Source: Thermoflexales bacterium
GTDB lineage: Bacteria > Chloroflexota > Anaerolineae > S140-20
Length of the DNA stretch: 6,555 nucleotides
Direction of reading: 5' to 3'
Assembly (NCBI GenBank): GCA_015484715.1
Contig: WFUY01000201.1
Location: 1 to 6,555, forward strand
The translations under genes were made by a program, and so were the position numbers. A model generated the notes under the pieces. It made no database searches. It had not been told where the DNA came from and saw only the letters and a list, made by a program, of their open reading frames with translations. Shown here piece after piece: positions 4,956-6,555 of the stretch. How positions within the stretch are numbered: position 1 is the first letter of the stretch; each line of letters opens with the position of its first letter.

Positions 4956-5005
4956 GTCACCGCATGACCGATGGACGCTGATGAATTCGCAGAGGATAGA
5001 AAGCT

Positions 5006-5413
5006 ATGACTGTGACGGATCCCATTGCTGATATGCTGACCCGCATTCGCAACGCCTTGATGGCCGGTCATACCTCCGTTGCGATGCCCAGCTCCAAGAT
5101 GAAGGTGGCCATCGCCCGCATTTTGAAGGATGAGGGCTTCATCGAGGATTTCGTCGTCGGCGATGAGCGGCCCCAGCCTGTCCTGGTCATCCGGCTCAAG
5201 TACGTGGGCCAGCGGCGGCATCGCCGCCCGGTCATCACCGGGTTGAAGCGGGTGAGCAAGCCCGGACGGCGGATTTACGTGGGCAAGCGGGAGGTCCCCT
5301 GGGTGCTGAGCGGGATGGGCATCGCCATCCTCTCCACCCCCAAGGGGGTTCTGACCGATCAACAGGCCCGTCGTCTGGGCGTCGGGGGCGAGGTCCTCTG
5401 CTACGTCTGGTAG
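5006..5413 (+). CDS. rpsH: 30S ribosomal protein S8
   Basis: S8 is a primary binding protein of the 16S rRNA central domain and, in E. coli, the translational repressor of the spc operon. The 135-residue protein starts [20 protein letters not shown] and has [18 protein letters not shown] (29-46). [17 protein letters not shown] (76-92) and the C-terminal RNA-binding signature [16 protein letters not shown] (103-118) follow, ending GGEVLCYVW. The start ATG at 5006 has AGAGGA at 4991-4996, nine bases upstream. It lies 91 bases after rpsZ and 113 bases before rplF, so it is flanked by the looser right-hand spacing. Its presence makes autoregulation of this cluster plausible, but the target site was not identified. 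Identification is secure. Confidence 0.98.
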   Translation: MTVTDPIADMLTRIRNALMAGHTSVAMPSSKMKVAIARILKDEGFIEDFVVGDERPQPVLVIRLKYVGQRRHRRPVITGLKRVSKPGRRIYVGKREVPWVLSGMGIAILSTPKGVLTDQQARRLGVGGEVLCYVW

Positions 5414-5494
5414 GTCGTGGCCGGAGGCTTGGCGGCAGCGGAGGGTCCGACGCCGGGCTGTGCAAGACCGGTGGCCGGGCCGGCGCAACGTGAT

Positions 5495-5512
5495 GCCGCT
5501 GAGCGGCTGTTT
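5495..5512 (+). other. Small hairpin upstream of the rplF ribosome binding site
   Basis: GCCGC (5495-5499) and GCGGC (5503-5507) form a 5-base stem with loop TGA, followed by TGTTT. It sits just before the GAGGAGG site of rplF. The rest of the 113-base gap (5414-5526) is GC-rich with no ORF and no promoter-like motif that I could support. The stem is short and may be chance. Confidence 0.3.
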
Positions 5513-5514
5513 CG

Positions 5515-5521
5515 AGGAGGT
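5515..5521 (+). promoter_or_regulatory. Strong Shine-Dalgarno site fixing the GTG start of rplF
   Basis: AGGAGGT is a full match to the anti-SD and lies 5 bases upstream of GTG at 5527. That GTG is followed by the conserved SRIGRKPIPIP of L6. Confidence 0.85.
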
Positions 5522-5526
5522 GTGTT

Positions 5527-6075
5527 GTGTCGCGCATTGGTCGGAAACCGATCCCCATCCCCAAGGGTGTAGAAGTCGAGATTCGGGGCAACGTCGTCCG
5601 GGTCCGAGGGCCTAAGGGGGAGCTCACGCGAGAGTTTCACCCCGATATGACCATCGTCCAGGAGGATGGTTACTTGCTGGTCCGGCGTCCGACGGACCAG
5701 CGCCACCACCGGGCCCTCCACGGGTTGACGCGGGCCTTGTTGAACAACATGGTGATCGGCGTCTCCACGGGCTTCCGCAAGGTGCTGGAGATCGTCGGCG
5801 TGGGCTATCGGGCCCAGGTGCGGCCCGACGGCTCGCTCCTGCTCAACCTGGGCTTCTCCCACCCGGTGGAGGTCAAGCCGCCGGAGAACGTCACTTTCCA
5901 TATGGAACCCCGATCGAAGGAGATCGTCATCGAGGGGATTGACAAGCAGGTGGTCGGGCAGGTAGCGGCGGAGATCCGTCGCCTCCGCCCCCCGGAACCC
6001 TACAAAGGGAAGGGGATTCGCTACAAGGGCGAGCATGTCCGGCGTAAGGCCGGCAAGGCCGGTAAGGCCAAGTAG
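5527..6075 (+). CDS. rplF: 50S ribosomal protein L6 (GTG start)
   Basis: L6 binds 23S rRNA near the sarcin-ricin loop at the base of the factor-binding stalk. The 182-residue protein is close to the usual 177 to 180. It starts at GTG 5527 with MSRIGRKPIPIPKGVEVEI. The N-terminal domain contains VRGPKGELTREF (26-37) and RALLNNMVIGVSTGF (69-83). The second domain contains LEIVGVGYRAQV (87-98), LNLGFSHPVE (106-115), DKQVVGQVAAEIR (139-151) and the signature PEPYKGKGIRYKGE (156-169), ending in a lysine-rich tail. It follows rpsH after a 113-base gap and precedes rplR by 30 bases. The arrangement fits the spc operon. Identification is secure. Confidence 0.98.
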   Translation: MSRIGRKPIPIPKGVEVEIRGNVVRVRGPKGELTREFHPDMTIVQEDGYLLVRRPTDQRHHRALHGLTRALLNNMVIGVSTGFRKVLEIVGVGYRAQVRPDGSLLLNLGFSHPVEVKPPENVTFHMEPRSKEIVIEGIDKQVVGQVAAEIRRLRPPEPYKGKGIRYKGEHVRRKAGKAGKAK

Positions 6076-6105
6076 CCGGAAAATCGCGTACGTGGTGAGA
6101 GGGTT

Positions 6106-6474
6106 ATGGATAAGAACAAGCAGAAACGGCTGGCACGACTGCGGCGGCATCGCCGGGTGCGCAAACGGGTTTTCGGGACGCCGGAGCGCCCTCGGTTGAA
6201 TGTCTACCGAAGCCTGACCCACATCTACGCTCAGATCATTGACGACACCGTGGGCCACACGCTGGCCTCGGCCTCGACCATTGACCGGGAGATCCGGGAG
6301 CGCGTCGCCGGATTGCCGAAGACGGAGCAAGCCCGGGTCGTAGGCCGGGTTCTGGCGGAGCGGGCCCTGGCCAAAGGGGTCACCAAAGTCGCCTTCGACC
6401 GAGGCGGGTACAAGTACCACGGTCGCGTCAAGGCGCTGGCCGAAGGAGCACGCGAAGGAGGGCTGGACTTCTGA
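6106..6474 (+). CDS. rplR: 50S ribosomal protein L18
   Basis: L18 binds 5S rRNA and, with L5, anchors it in the central protuberance. The 122-residue protein has a basic N-terminal segment ([20 protein letters not shown]), then [20 protein letters not shown] (28-47), LASASTID (53-60), [20 protein letters not shown] (82-101) and [20 protein letters not shown] (103-122). The ATG at 6106 gives the family start, but its SD is weak: GGTGAG at 6094-6099 is better spaced than the closer GAGAGGG. The TGA stop shares one base with the rpsE start (TGATG), so translation of L18 and S5 is probably coupled. Identification is secure. Confidence 0.98.
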   Translation: MDKNKQKRLARLRRHRRVRKRVFGTPERPRLNVYRSLTHIYAQIIDDTVGHTLASASTIDREIRERVAGLPKTEQARVVGRVLAERALAKGVTKVAFDRGGYKYHGRVKALAEGAREGGLDF

Positions 6475-6555
6475 TGAACGGAAACCGATTGCGCGACCGG
6501 GAAGTCTTCGAGGAGCAGCGGGAGGAGCTCGACGAGCGGGTGGTGGACATCAAGC
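6474..6555 (+). CDS. rpsE: 30S ribosomal protein S5, 5' end only
   Basis: S5 helps form the mRNA entry channel and affects decoding accuracy. Only 27 codons are visible before the window ends: [15 protein letters not shown], then a segment ending ELDERVVDIK. The LDERVVDIK segment matches the conserved lead-in to the S5 double-stranded RNA binding domain (followed in the family by a VKGGR-type motif, outside the window). The start ATG at 6474 overlaps the rplR stop by one base, with AAGGAGG at 6455-6461 inside rplR, twelve bases upstream. Position after rplR is as expected for the spc operon. The N-terminus before LDERV is variable in this family, so the call rests on this short motif plus gene order. 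Confidence 0.9.
   Translation, partial: MNGNRLRDREVFEEQREELDERVVDIK

Noticed and set aside
4595..5488. Long antisense open frame (297 codons) on the - strand
   Set aside because: It runs opposite rplE, rpsZ and rpsH, has no recognisable domain and is low-complexity rich in Pro, Arg, Gly and Ser. Such frames are common opposite GC-rich genes.
5401..6420. Long antisense open frame (339 codons) opposite rplF and rplR
   Set aside because: It mirrors strongly conserved sense genes, shows no family motif, and its openness follows from GC-rich codon use in the sense genes.
1..6555. A hidden novel system (defence, toxin-antitoxin, mobile element gene)
   Set aside because: Every substantial sense frame is a conserved ribosomal protein, and no gap is large enough to hold another gene with a plausible start and SD.

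Overview
The window is a stretch of the S10-spc ribosomal protein gene cluster. All fifteen genes lie on the + strand, in the classic bacterial order: rplB (3' part), rpsS, rplV, rpsC, rplP, rpmC, rpsQ, rplN, rplX, rplE, rpsZ (zinc-type S14), rpsH, rplF, rplR and rpsE (5' end only). No gene is missing, inserted, broken or inverted compared with the usual order. There is no sign of a transposon gene, phage gene, tRNA, rRNA or CRISPR array. The proteins are full length for their families and keep the expected motifs.

The DNA is visibly GC-rich. S14 is the short four-cysteine zinc form, and L24 carries a second pair of CxxC motifs. Several starts are not ATG (TTG for rpsC, GTG for rpsZ and rplF), each with a strong Shine-Dalgarno (SD) sequence. 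Together with GC-rich palindromic intergenic repeats, this suggests a GC-rich, possibly thermophilic, non-proteobacterial lineage. Chloroflexota is my best guess from the general look of the proteins and repeats, but it was not tested against a database.

Layout: the left part (1-3022) is the end of the S10 operon and is mostly tight: gaps of 2 to 67 bases and a 4-base ATGA overlap between rpmC and rpsQ. The right part (3204 onward) is the spc operon. Two gaps stand out. The 181-base gap between rpsQ and rplN sits where E. coli separates the S10 and spc transcription units. It holds a perfect 10-base GC-rich inverted repeat and a set of competing hairpins, one followed by TTTT. The 176-base gap between rplX and rplE holds two perfect 34-base direct repeats, a degenerate third copy and several strong hairpins. 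In E. coli, S8 represses the spc operon at the rplE start. Smaller gaps before rpsH (91 bases) and rplF (113 bases) also contain short hairpins.

The encoded proteins join both ribosomal subunits. L2, L22, L16, L29, L14, L24, L5, L6 and L18 build the 50S subunit (peptidyl transferase surroundings, exit tunnel, 5S rRNA contacts). S19, S3, S17, S14, S8 and S5 build the 30S head, body and mRNA entry. I see no new enzymatic or defence system. The points worth a second look are the structured, repeat-bearing intergenic regions and a few unusual residues in S3 and L22.
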